Virus record (IMG/VR): IMGVR_UViG_3300027728_000016
Coordinates: 1-54,725 of that record
Source of the DNA: a virus
Direction: 5' to 3' (one strand)
Length of the DNA: 54,725 nucleotides
The position numbers were made by a program, and so were the translations under genes. The notes beneath the pieces were generated by a model that saw only the letters and a program-made list of their open reading frames with translations, ran no database searches and had not been told where the DNA came from. Positions 8,376 to 15,802 of the stretch are shown one piece after another (positions within the stretch are counted from its first letter, which is position 1; every line of letters begins with the position of its first letter).

Positions 8376-8400
8376 CGAACCCACTTCTCTTTGAACCACT
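8376..8400. repeat. 25-bp direct repeat, intergenic copy
   Basis: Exact copy of 7780-7804 in the 135-bp gap upstream of the HiPIP-like gene. It no longer lies in an open frame, so it looks like the scar of a duplication or deletion. Confidence 0.8.
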
Positions 8401-8420
8401 AGTGGCTGCTCATGTGACTA

Positions 8421-9713
8421 CTAGCCTTTTTTGTTCTTGTTAGCTAACATGCCACGTTTGTTAGCAGTCGCCCAAGCAATATTCTCAGCTTCTTTCTTTG
8501 ACTTGCCTGTTTTTTCTTCAGATTTCTTGATGTGCTTTACCATTCGGTCAACTTTAGCACCTTCCTCTATATTAGTTCCGGTTAGTTGAGGTTTTTCACG
8601 AAGTTTCTTCATTACTTGCGTTTTGTAGTGCGGAACTTCTCTCTTTGATAACCCCGTAACAGCTGGTTTGCCATCAACTAGAACAGCCCAACTATGTTCA
8701 TCGTTTCCGCCCCATTTCTTAACCGTGATTCTTTTTTCGATAGGGTCTGCTGCCTCGCCAACACCGCCACCGGCGATAACACCGCCGGTCATCTCACGAA
8801 CTTGTTTACCCTCAAGATACTGACGAACTGAGTTTAGATAATCTGCTGCTTTAGTGATCTTAGCCTGTACCCAGCCTTCGAGTCCTTGATCTTCAGACAC
8901 ACCTTGAAGCATCTCAAATGTCTGCTTAGCATTCTTTGCTGCTTGGAATAAGTCACTGCGAGCCATCTCGACTTCATGATCTCTACGATCTTGATCGTGA
9001 GGAATAAATCCGCTCTTTAATCTATGCCCTTGTCCTGGCACGATGATCAATTCATCTTCATCTAGGTGTGCTTCCTTGATGCCTTTAGCGTCCGGTGATA
9101 GTTTCCCATTAAACATTTTTCTCACTGAATCCTTAGTAAATCTGCCCTTAGAATCTAACTCAGCATCAAACTCATCTTTACTTTTCTTAGTTTTCGCACT
9201 TTCAAACATATTTCCTGTTCGATCTCTGGCTGAGCCCTGCAGGCGCCAGTCTGACCGAATCCACTTTTCGGCGTCGTTGAAGCCAGACCTAGTATTACTG
9301 AATTGCCTAACTTTGCCGGTTGGTAAAAACTTAACTTTAATATGGGACTGCCTGCCTGTACTAGGATGTTCAAAACCCGTATATGTGGCTACAACATCTC
9401 CATTGTGTATGTACTTACCTGTATTTACTGTTCCAGACCAGTGTGAAGTATCACCACTACCATACTCGTGAGTCCATTCTTCTGACACACTTTTCTTACC
9501 TTGACTCATTCTGGGTAAAGCAGCCGGCGATTCTGAAATAGAGTCGGCAAGCTTTTTATTAGGCTCTTTACCAGTGAATAAGCTACCTGCTTTTTGATTA
9601 GGATAGACGCCTTGTCCAACGTTAGACCGTTTCAGTACCTTGACAATCATTGGCTGTGCTACAGTTGCGACCGAGCCGGCTGTTGTACTTTCGTAGATAT
9701 CGTTAATTTTCAT
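8421..9713 (-). CDS. Modular basic protein with conserved C-terminal phage motif
   Basis: 430 residues. It starts MKINDIYESTTAG, with I-Y-E at 6-8 as a possible prohead-protease cleavage. The middle contains HEVEMARSDLFQAAKNAKQ and GLEGWVQAKITKAADYLNS, a helical segment I recognise from T4-like marine phages. The last 48 residues (RMVKHIKKSEEKTGKSKKEA, then NIAWATANKRGML) form a common basic tail module of phage proteins. No enzyme motif is visible. A late-type promoter lies at 9746-9753. A capsid or packaged protein is the most likely role, by inference. Confidence 0.65.
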   Translation of the reverse strand: MKINDIYESTTAGSVATVAQPMIVKVLKRSNVGQGVYPNQKAGSLFTGKEPNKKLADSISESPAALPRMSQGKKSVSEEWTHEYGSGDTSHWSGTVNTGKYIHNGDVVATYTGFEHPSTGRQSHIKVKFLPTGKVRQFSNTRSGFNDAEKWIRSDWRLQGSARDRTGNMFESAKTKKSKDEFDAELDSKGRFTKDSVRKMFNGKLSPDAKGIKEAHLDEDELIIVPGQGHRLKSGFIPHDQDRRDHEVEMARSDLFQAAKNAKQTFEMLQGVSEDQGLEGWVQAKITKAADYLNSVRQYLEGKQVREMTGGVIAGGGVGEAADPIEKRITVKKWGGNDEHSWAVLVDGKPAVTGLSKREVPHYKTQVMKKLREKPQLTGTNIEEGAKVDRMVKHIKKSEEKTGKSKKEAENIAWATANKRGMLANKNKKG

Positions 9714-9745
9714 TGATAAAATCCATCGTTATAGAGTATATAGAG

Positions 9746-9753
9746 TATTTATC
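9746..9753 (-). promoter_or_regulatory. T4-type late promoter (GATAAATA)
   Basis: Minus-strand GATAAATAC, 32 nt before the ATG at 9713. It is followed by a duplicated ACTCTATA. Confidence 0.6.
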
Positions 9754-9810
9754 ACTAGTTGCTTCGATTTACGATTGTCCATCCACGACATTGATTGTAC
9801 CGAAATAGCC

Positions 9811-9843
9811 AAAAAGGTAGGGAAGATTAAATCTTCCCTACCT
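9811..9843 (-). terminator. Intrinsic terminator after the glycosyltransferase gene
   Basis: A 14-bp perfect stem (9815-9828 with 9830-9843, one-base loop). On the minus strand it is followed by TTTTT. It closes the 9857-10756 gene just before the late promoter of the next gene. Confidence 0.85.
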
Positions 9844-9856
9844 GTATTATAGAAAC

Positions 9857-10756
9857 TTAGATTTCGTTTCCGTTTTCATCAATGATCTTGTAGCCCTTGG
9901 CCTTTTGAGCTTCTGCCCACATGGGACCAATCGTATCCAAAAGATGCTGCTGATTTTCCATGCAAAAAACATATGAACCGGAATGTCTTAACAAGACACG
10001 CTTGTCAACATAAATCTTGCCACCTAGGTCTCTAAAGTTCTCGCAGGCCGTCCAGTCCTCGGAATAATAACGATTTTGACGTACTGCGGTATCAAAGTAC
10101 GTCTTCAAGTATTGATCATACATCGGGTCAAGACCAATATCGTTCTTGTACTGCTTGACTGCTGGATGAGAATCCAGCTTACCGAATACATGCTTCTTCA
10201 TAAGAAGGAAGCCAGTGCCCGCTTTTGAAACTTCCTGTAGGCCATCAGCGCCCTCTTCAGCACCTTCAAATCCATTGACGACCCACTTGATTGGCATCGT
10301 CTTCATTGGGTAAAGTCCACCAATGACATCAACGTCACGATTTAGTAGAACGAGTAGATGCCAAGGTTCCCAACCAATATCTGCGTCCACGAAGAATAGG
10401 TGAGTCGCGTCCGGCATTGCCAAAAACTTTGCAGTGAGAGTGTTACGTGCGCGACTGATGAGTGATTCGTTCACCATAGTCTCAAGCGTCCAATCGATGC
10501 CTAACTGACGCGCAGTGTTAGCCCACTTGATAAAACTCATGAACGTAGATTCAGTCAACATCCCGCCGTAACATGGCATTGCGATGTGAACTTTTGTAGT
10601 ACGTAGGAAGTCAACGTTAACTTGAATTTGACCTTCTTGCGGAGCTTGCTGTTGTTCTGTTGCTGCTTGATCAGCAATTTCTTGAATCTTTTCTACGGGA
10701 ACAGTACGCTCTTCGCCGCTCGGTGCAGTAGTTGTAATCTTTGGTTTCTTAGCCAT
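9857..10756 (-). CDS. Glycosyltransferase, GT-A fold (family 2-like)
   Basis: 299 residues. It moves a sugar from a nucleotide-sugar donor to an unknown acceptor. After a charged, Gln-rich N-terminal 50 residues comes a GT-A core: VHIAMPCYGG (56-65), then HLFFVDADIGWE (119-130) with the metal-binding VDAD, then GGLYPMK, and GTGFLLMKK typical of these folds. It is a full-length single-domain enzyme without membrane segments. The SD is AGAGGA, and a weak late-like TGTAAATA lies at 10788-10795. Ends in a strong terminator. Likely roles are virion or host-surface glycosylation, or modification of DNA; the sequence does not decide. Confidence 0.8.
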   Translation of the reverse strand: MAKKPKITTTAPSGEERTVPVEKIQEIADQAATEQQQAPQEGQIQVNVDFLRTTKVHIAMPCYGGMLTESTFMSFIKWANTARQLGIDWTLETMVNESLISRARNTLTAKFLAMPDATHLFFVDADIGWEPWHLLVLLNRDVDVIGGLYPMKTMPIKWVVNGFEGAEEGADGLQEVSKAGTGFLLMKKHVFGKLDSHPAVKQYKNDIGLDPMYDQYLKTYFDTAVRQNRYYSEDWTACENFRDLGGKIYVDKRVLLRHSGSYVFCMENQQHLLDTIGPMWAEAQKAKGYKIIDENGNEI

Positions 10757-10876
10757 GAAGTCCTCTTCTAATGTAAGCTATAAAGATATTTACAACAGAA
10801 CGAGGGTATGGATTTTTTTTATTTGACAGAAAGTATCATATTTACTGTGTTTTGGCTAGCCTAAGCCAATCATTAA

Positions 10877-11932
10877 TTATCTTTCTTCTAAGTAATCATT
10901 GGTTGTGATTCGATCAGCATCGATAACTTTTTTGATCGCAGCTTCTAGTTTTTCGCGGCTCGGGCCATATGGACTCACCTGCACAAAATTGACGAATGTA
11001 TACATATCTGTAGTATCAGGAACCTTAGTATAGACTGCATAATTTACTTTACGAACATCGTCATCTTCATCGACTTCTTTAGACAGATAATAGTTATTGC
11101 CCAAATCTCTAACGATGTCGATATCTCTACCATCTTTGTAAATTGGTTCTCTTGTACTTTCACTCTCATAGACACGCTTATTGTGTTTGTAGAGTTGAGT
11201 TTTAGCTTCGCTCAATAAATGAACGAATTTTGCTTTTTGTGCAGGAGTCGCTTCATTGATCAACGGTTTGATAGTAGCAATCAACCTACGAATGCTCTCA
11301 GTAATCTGCAGGTTATTGTCGAATGTTTGTTTCATCTTTTCTGCTGAATCTCCGTATAAGTCAGTTAGAATTCTCATTTTTTTCTTGGTATCGGCACCTG
11401 CATATGCCTTGCGAATAGCACTTGCGTCACGCATTGTTTCCCCCGCGATAGGAAACTCGGCTACATCAGTTGATAACACATATGCATGTTTAGTCATCGG
11501 CTGTGGGTTTTGCATCGCTTTTGCTGAGTAAGGTTGCATGTAAGGAGCAGAACCATCTTTCTTGGGCTTGAAACTAAAACGAGGATCCGGAGCGATGCCC
11601 ATTGACGGGTCACCCTCCATATCTTTTTTGCTCACCCCAAACACTAGCATAGTATTATCAGGGTCGCCGCCATTCATTTCTACCTTATCTAAGTATTCCT
11701 TTGCCATATATGGATTACTAACTGCCATAATGTTCTTTGAAGGAATGCCCAAAGCAGAAGCCATCATAGCACGATCTTGTGATGAGAAAGGACTCTTTGG
11801 TTGTTCTTGTTTAGCTGAGATAGCAAGATATGTATTCGCCAAACCAAACTTCTGCGCCAACTGCTTAAAGCTAGCTGCGTGGCCTTTGTGCAGAGGATGG
11901 AATCTCCCGGGATATACTGCTATCACATTCAT
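10877..11932 (-). CDS. NadM-like nucleotidyltransferase (cytidylyltransferase superfamily)
   Basis: 351 residues. The N-terminal 200 residues are a nucleotidyltransferase of the HxGH class: GRFHPLHKGH (9-18) and the second signature MRDASAIRKAY (167-177), which replaces the usual ISxTxxR. Such enzymes join a nucleotide monophosphate to a small phosphorylated substrate, as in NMN adenylyltransferase. The C-terminal 140 residues are a separate helical and acidic domain found in phage versions. NAD salvage is a plausible role because T4-like phages often carry NAD genes, but the substrate is not proven. Four bases separate it from the upstream H1-like gene. Confidence 0.75.
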   Translation of the reverse strand: MNVIAVYPGRFHPLHKGHAASFKQLAQKFGLANTYLAISAKQEQPKSPFSSQDRAMMASALGIPSKNIMAVSNPYMAKEYLDKVEMNGGDPDNTMLVFGVSKKDMEGDPSMGIAPDPRFSFKPKKDGSAPYMQPYSAKAMQNPQPMTKHAYVLSTDVAEFPIAGETMRDASAIRKAYAGADTKKKMRILTDLYGDSAEKMKQTFDNNLQITESIRRLIATIKPLINEATPAQKAKFVHLLSEAKTQLYKHNKRVYESESTREPIYKDGRDIDIVRDLGNNYYLSKEVDEDDDVRKVNYAVYTKVPDTTDMYTFVNFVQVSPYGPSREKLEAAIKKVIDADRITTNDYLEER

Positions 11933-11935
11933 TGA

Positions 11936-12121
11936 TTAATTTGCTTCTTTGCGTGCATTCTTTTCTTCAGTGATCTCGTTGCGACGAGTCTTGCACAACT
12001 TAGCAAGTTCACCTAATGCCTTACGGGCACGAGTACCAGCAGCACTATTGCCTTTGTTAAACTTTTCGTTTTCTGCGAGGAATACCTCGAACTGTGCTTT
12101 GATATTGATTGTAGTTTCCAT
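11936..12121 (-). CDS. Histone-H1-like (Hc1-type) small basic protein
   Basis: 61 residues. The segment GNSAAGTRARKALGELAK (24-41) followed by KTRRNEI matches the GNKAAxxRxRxxxxxL pattern of chlamydial Hc1-like nucleoproteins and small phage relatives. It would be a single amphipathic, basic helix pair that binds DNA or another helix. Related short proteins occur widely in T4-like marine phages. It lies directly upstream of the NadM-like gene. Confidence 0.65.
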   Translation of the reverse strand: METTINIKAQFEVFLAENEKFNKGNSAAGTRARKALGELAKLCKTRRNEITEEKNARKEAN

Positions 12122-12132
12122 TGTAATTCTTT

Positions 12133-12519
12133 CTAATAGCTTATCTTTACAAAATTTACAGCGCCGCCTTGAAAACCTTCAATCTTCGCTCTGACATAAA
12201 CAAAATTGCCTTCGACATTTGTGTACACCCTAGCATTGGACGCGATTTGCGGAAGTGAGTTTGCTGCTGCGTTAGCATTTGCCTCTAACTCATAGACTTT
12301 GAACCAATCCAAATCTACGGGCTGAGAAGCTAGTGTGGCTTCCAGTACAATGTTACCTGTACAGTTGGTTAAACTTATGTTGACCGTTTGCAGGTCTTTA
12401 TTACCTAGATAATATGCCGCGGCAGGACGTGAGTCGCCCGTTACTGTATACGGTGCTCCGTTTCCTGGATTAACGTATGCTGTTTGTGGAAATAATATTA
12501 GTGTGGTAGAAGCACTCAT
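12133..12519 (-). CDS. Small beta-rich structural protein
   Basis: 128 residues from the ATG at 12519, chosen because GGAGAAAAAGC precedes it and the start overlaps the upstream TGA. It is beta-rich, with NISLTNCTGNIVLEATL and a DLDWFKVYELE segment. This resembles the small beta-sandwich modules used in phage tails and capsid decoration, and a comparable module occurs at the C-terminus of the 42752 gene. No enzyme motif. A structural role is inferred. Confidence 0.6.
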   Translation of the reverse strand: MSASTTLILFPQTAYVNPGNGAPYTVTGDSRPAAAYYLGNKDLQTVNISLTNCTGNIVLEATLASQPVDLDWFKVYELEANANAAANSLPQIASNARVYTNVEGNFVYVRAKIEGFQGGAVNFVKISY

Positions 12520-12596
12520 GCTTTTTCTCCACACTGCCCGCAAAATATTGCAGCAGAAGACCAACCAACCAAATATGTGTAGAATACGAAAGCCAT
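12516..12596 (-). CDS. 26-residue peptide with membrane segment and CxxC
   Basis: ATG at 12596-12594 overlaps the upstream TAA, and TGA overlaps the next ATG, so it is tightly coupled on both sides. It reads MAFVFYTYLVGWSSAAIFCG and ends QCGEKA. One hydrophobic helix is followed by CGQC. Double coupling supports real translation; function unknown. Confidence 0.45.
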   Translation of the reverse strand: MAFVFYTYLVGWSSAAIFCGQCGEKA

Positions 12597-12760
12597 TATG
12601 TGTTAGCGACCTCTACAATCACTCCCGGGCCTGCTAATTCCTGTGCCACTTGCTCCAATGCTAGTTGTGCATCTTCCGAAACAATGTGTTGCGTTGTATC
12701 TTCGTCTTTTACAAGTTTTGATAACCTAATAACGATGGCTTCTTCTATCATTCTAGCCAT
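12596..12760 (-). CDS. Small conserved phage protein, 54 aa
   Basis: Starts MARMIEEAIVIRLSKLVKDE after TTTGGAG, with late promoter GATAAATA at 12785-12792. It is acidic and helical with no recognisable domain. TAATG overlap with the 26-residue gene. Short proteins starting MARMIEEAIV are familiar from T4-like phages, but I know no function. Confidence 0.6.
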   Translation of the reverse strand: MARMIEEAIVIRLSKLVKDEDTTQHIVSEDAQLALEQVAQELAGPGVIVEVANT

Positions 12761-12784
12761 ATTAATACTCCAAATTATATAGAG

Positions 12785-12792
12785 TATTTATC
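12785..12792 (-). promoter_or_regulatory. T4-type late promoter (GATAAATA)
   Basis: Minus-strand GATAAATAC, 24 nt before the ATG at 12760. It drives the small-gene group 12760-12133. Confidence 0.6.
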
Positions 12793-12795
12793 TAA

Positions 12796-13413
12796 TTAGG
12801 ATGATTTCTTTTCTAATTTGTAGGTTTTACCAATGACATTGGGAAACATCAGATGAATGTAGGTTAACATAGCTGGGTCGTTATAATCAATATAGTAATG
12901 ATCATAAATCCAAATGTATTTGTATCCCCAACTGCTTAGGGGATACAAACATCGAAGAAAAGGATGATTCGGGCGTAACCCATCAGTTCGTTCTAGATAT
13001 TCTACAAACGCTGGCCTAAACTCAGCTTCTACCCTTTTTGTCTTAAGATAGGACCTAAACTTAGCAGGAGGAGTATTCTTAAATAGTTTTACGCCATGTG
13101 TCACAATAGCTTCAGTTATGGGGCCGGCATTAGCCAGTAATTGAAATTGCTCAACCAGTGCTAAATCGTTGCTAAAGAAGGTGATACGGTCCCCTTCTAG
13201 CCTGAACTTATTATTCTCTCGATGCAAAGCAAGGAATATACTGATTTTTTCCCGATCAGTATATGATGTTGTATGCATCTCTGGCAGACTGATGAGGTTT
13301 CCCAGCTGTATACTTTCTTGACCTCTGGGTGTCCGTACACTAACTCTATACTTAAATTTATTGTAGTAAAGGATAGTCCGATCTTCAGCTTTGAATTTCA
13401 ATGATGCCGTCAT
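12796..13413 (-). CDS. Unrecognised conserved-looking protein overlapping the clpA 3' end
   Basis: 205 residues from the ATG at 13413 (AAGGA seven bases upstream), overlapping the ClpA C-terminal coding end by 29 nt; a further upstream ATG at 13464 is less likely. It reads TILYYNKFKYRVSV near the start and ends in a Tyr/Trp-rich region YKYIWIYDHYYIDY. It is basic, mixed alpha/beta, with no motif I can name. The overlap means it is expressed with the second half of clpA. Confidence 0.55.
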   Translation of the reverse strand: MTASLKFKAEDRTILYYNKFKYRVSVRTPRGQESIQLGNLISLPEMHTTSYTDREKISIFLALHRENNKFRLEGDRITFFSNDLALVEQFQLLANAGPITEAIVTHGVKLFKNTPPAKFRSYLKTKRVEAEFRPAFVEYLERTDGLRPNHPFLRCLYPLSSWGYKYIWIYDHYYIDYNDPAMLTYIHLMFPNVIGKTYKLEKKSS

Positions 13414-14593
13414 GGCCAATCCTTGCGTTTTGCTTTTGAGTAATTTGGAAAACAATCTCGTCATTTTCTAAAACTGCCATGATACTTGAATTCGCAATGC
13501 GCTCAAAGAGAATCTTCTTTGAGAGGGGAACGCGAATCAGTTCATCGATCTTGCGAGCGAGCGGGCGGGCTCCCATCTTACTATCGTATCCTTTAGCAGC
13601 TAGGTAGTCAACTACCGATTCGCTCAAATTAAGAGTGATATTGTGCTTTTCGAGCAAGGGCTTCTTGACCTCGTCGAGGAACTTGATAACGATCTTCTTG
13701 ATAGCAAGCGTATCCAACTTGTTGAACTTACAAATCATATCAAGACGATTGCGGAACTCAGGTTTGAAGAACTGCTTGAGTGCTTTCTCGTCTTCATCGG
13801 TTTTTTCTAACATACCGAAGCCAATGTTATTACGCTCATTGTCTGCTGAACCAAGATTAGAGGTCATAATAATAATAGTGTTCTTGCATGAGACTTCCTT
13901 ACCGTTAGAACCGGTGATGCGTCCCTCATCCAAAATCTGCAAGAAGATGTTGAAGATATCGGGGTGAGCCTTTTCAACTTCGTCGAATAGCATAATCGAA
14001 TGAGGGTTCTTGCTCAAGTCTGAAATCAAACGTCCACCCTGCACCTGTGAATCGCTGAAGCCTACATATCCCGGGGGAGGACCAATCAAGCCACTTACGC
14101 TGTGCTTCTCTCCGTATTCCGACATGTCATACTTGAGAAGCGGCATCTCCAAATTCTTAGAGAGCAGCTTAGCAAGCTCAGTATTATGATGAATAAAACC
14201 ATTTGAAGTTTGATACAGGTGAGAATCCGATACTACACTAAGATCATAAAATAACGTATCGTCAATTGGAACAACATCCAGAACAGAAACCTCGGACCCA
14301 TTTTGCTTGCAAATTATATCTCCAGTCTGCAATGAATCAAAATACAGACATTCCTCACCATCGTGAATTAGGTGTTTATCGGCAGCAGAAATCGTGTCTC
14401 CTGAATCAAAGGTTATTTTTCTACCCGTAGTTTCTTTGGTAATAGCAGCATTCACTTCTACCCAATTGTCATTCTCATCTTTGATTTGAATTTCGGAGTT
14501 TAAAAATTGCTCATGTTCAGGTACGAATGTGGTCTTTTCATAAAGACTAATGAGGTTGAAGAGTTTTGCGATAGGTAGAGTGATTTCTTTCAT
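13385..14593 (-). CDS. clpA: C-intein fused to ClpA C-terminal half (D2 AAA+ domain)
   Basis: 402 residues. Residues 1-137 are the C-terminal part of a split intein; 138-402 are ClpA. The ClpA part starts with Thr138 of the D2 Walker A motif, then has GPPPGYVGF, Walker B LFDEVEKAH (202-210), sensor TSN, an IGF tripeptide (257-259) aligned with the ClpP-docking IGL loop of ClpA, FRNRLD and YDSKMGARPL. It cannot bind ATP at D2 until spliced to the upstream half. Own SD (AAAGGGA) and a possible promoter at 14637-14665, so it can be made separately. Joined to the N-half it gives 755 residues against 758 in E. coli ClpA. An unspliced, non-functional remnant is unlikely because all motifs are intact. 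Confidence 0.9.
   Translation of the reverse strand: MKEITLPIAKLFNLISLYEKTTFVPEHEQFLNSEIQIKDENDNWVEVNAAITKETTGRKITFDSGDTISAADKHLIHDGEECLYFDSLQTGDIICKQNGSEVSVLDVVPIDDTLFYDLSVVSDSHLYQTSNGFIHHNTELAKLLSKNLEMPLLKYDMSEYGEKHSVSGLIGPPPGYVGFSDSQVQGGRLISDLSKNPHSIMLFDEVEKAHPDIFNIFLQILDEGRITGSNGKEVSCKNTIIIMTSNLGSADNERNNIGFGMLEKTDEDEKALKQFFKPEFRNRLDMICKFNKLDTLAIKKIVIKFLDEVKKPLLEKHNITLNLSESVVDYLAAKGYDSKMGARPLARKIDELIRVPLSKKILFERIANSSIMAVLENDEIVFQITQKQNARIGHDGIIEIQS
14183..14593 (-). other. C-intein, 137 residues (atypically split intein)
   Basis: Block B region ITFDSGDTISAADKH contains the His (73) used in step one; the usual TxxH is here AxxH. Block F reads FYDLSVVSDSHLYQTSNGF and the end is HHN, followed by extein Thr. 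The pattern FDxGxxIxxxxxH and the C-terminal block resemble the atypical TerL split inteins (short N-part, long C-part) known from metagenomes. Asn137 cyclisation and Thr+1 give a complete splicing centre with Cys1 of the N-intein. Confidence 0.9.
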
Positions 14594-14636
14594 ATAATTC
14601 CCTTTGTGTTAGTGACAGTGTATTTAATATAATACT

Positions 14637-14665
14637 ATAATACTGTGTTTTTCATAAAAAGTAAA
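14637..14665 (-). promoter_or_regulatory. Possible sigma-70-type promoter for the C-half of clpA
   Basis: TTTACT, 17 nt, TATTAT on the minus strand, 43 nt before the ATG at 14593. A late-like ATTAAATA overlaps downstream at 14621-14628. Weak -35, so only moderate support. Confidence 0.4.
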
Positions 14666-14692
14666 GCTGTTTGTTGATTTTCTTGCCCAAAT

Positions 14693-14700
14693 GATAAATA
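14693..14700 (+). promoter_or_regulatory. T4-type late promoter (GATAAATA) for the Vsr-like endonuclease
   Basis: Plus-strand GATAAATAA. The predicted start at 14706 is the A of the Shine-Dalgarno AGGAG, giving a 14-nt leader before the ATG at 14720. Confidence 0.6.
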
Positions 14701-14719
14701 AACATAGGAGCAACATGTT

Positions 14720-15802
14720 ATGGCAAGACGTTTAGAAACAAGACTCGAAGGCAGCAAGCCCTTTAAGGACAGAATCGGAAGACCATTAATTTCCGTTGAA
14801 ATTGAAAGATTATATGAATTTCATCATAGAGTAGGCTACACTCCGGACAGGATACATGCGATAGTCCAATTTATTTTATTAGGATACGATGATTGGAGTA
14901 GTATTTGGAATAAATTAAAGACCTTGCACAACGGTACATTAGAATACCAAACTCTACTTTACGGAGATGTTATGGGCAAAACCAAATATTTGGAACTTAA
15001 CAAGAAAAAAACTAAAGGATTTGACCATTCGTCTGATGCTCAAAGAGAGAAGGGAAAAAAATCAGCCAAGCTATCAAAAGGAAATAAAGAATGGAGTGTG
15101 CGCGGGTTGGGGTATTGGATCAAAAAAGGATACACAAAAGACGAATCATTAGAGAAAGTGAAGGCAATACAAATAACTAATTGCTTAGATAGATACATAA
15201 AAAAATACGGTATTGATGAGGGGACCCAAAAGTTTAATGATAGGAAGAATACTTGGAAAAAAACGATGAACTCTTCGATTATTGGCAAAAAAAGAAGTCT
15301 GGGACTATGGAGATACGTAGAAAGATACGGTGAAGCTGAAGGAGAGAAAAAATATATCGAAATGCGTATTAAAAGAAATTCTAAATGCAGTATAGGAAGA
15401 GCGTCTGCCGAGTCGCTAGATGCACTTTCCCCAATCATACGTATCTTAGATCAAAATGGTATTAATTACTATATAGGAATAGAAGGAAATAAAGAATGGT
15501 TCATATTCAATAAAAAAGAAAAAAAGATGTTTTTCTATGATTTAACTATACCTTCATTGGGGATAATAGTAGAATATCACGGTGAGGGATTTCATCCTAA
15601 TCCAAACTGGGAAGAGAAGATGCTAACTGAGTGGAGACAAGTTAGAACAGGAAAAGGCGCTAAAGAAGTGATGGACTATACTAAAATGAAAAATCTTACT
15701 GCAATAGAAAACAGATGGACCGTATTTGAAATCTTCTCGTCAGAGGTTTCAAATACGGTCCCCAGGATAAAAGACGTTATACTGAAATCAATCCGTTCTT
15801 AA
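14720..15802 (+). CDS. Vsr-like (EDxHD-type) homing endonuclease in the clpA fracture
   Basis: 360 residues on the strand opposite to clpA, filling the gap between its halves. The C-terminal nuclease region reads FFYDLTIPSLGIIVEYHGEG then FHPNP, with D274, E285 and H291; this matches the Vsr/PD-(D/E)xK-related EDxHD family first described beside split inteins in metagenomic phage genes. The middle carries two copies of a Y-G-x-x-E-G-x-x-K-[YF] module (RYIKKYGIDEGTQKF and RYVERYGEAEGEKKY), probable DNA-binding units. The ATG follows AGGAG. Its last 26 nt overlap the N-half of clpA convergently. It presumably cuts uninterrupted clpA alleles. Confidence 0.85.
   Translation: MARRLETRLEGSKPFKDRIGRPLISVEIERLYEFHHRVGYTPDRIHAIVQFILLGYDDWSSIWNKLKTLHNGTLEYQTLLYGDVMGKTKYLELNKKKTKGFDHSSDAQREKGKKSAKLSKGNKEWSVRGLGYWIKKGYTKDESLEKVKAIQITNCLDRYIKKYGIDEGTQKFNDRKNTWKKTMNSSIIGKKRSLGLWRYVERYGEAEGEKKYIEMRIKRNSKCSIGRASAESLDALSPIIRILDQNGINYYIGIEGNKEWFIFNKKEKKMFFYDLTIPSLGIIVEYHGEGFHPNPNWEEKMLTEWRQVRTGKGAKEVMDYTKMKNLTAIENRWTVFEIFSSEVSNTVPRIKDVILKSIRS
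15717..15761. repeat. Perfect 15-bp inverted repeat inside the endonuclease gene
   Basis: Arms 15717-15731 (ggaccgtatttgaaa) and 15747-15761 are exact complements separated by 15 nt. It codes for the endonuclease C-terminus on the plus strand and lies 15 nt past the stop of the clpA N-half on the minus strand, where it would form a stable 3' hairpin without a U-tract. Confidence 0.85.

Noticed and set aside
10820-10850. Plus-strand TTGACA in the gap between 10757 and 10876
   Set aside because: No matching -10 box at usable spacing and no plus-strand gene follows.
10855-10876. Terminator at the end of the NadM-like gene
   Set aside because: Only a 5-bp stem and no T-run on the coding strand.
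13385-15802. clpA halves as a pseudogene disrupted by an endonuclease insertion
   Set aside because: Both halves end exactly in intact intein parts, every ATPase motif is kept, and lengths sum to a normal ClpA.
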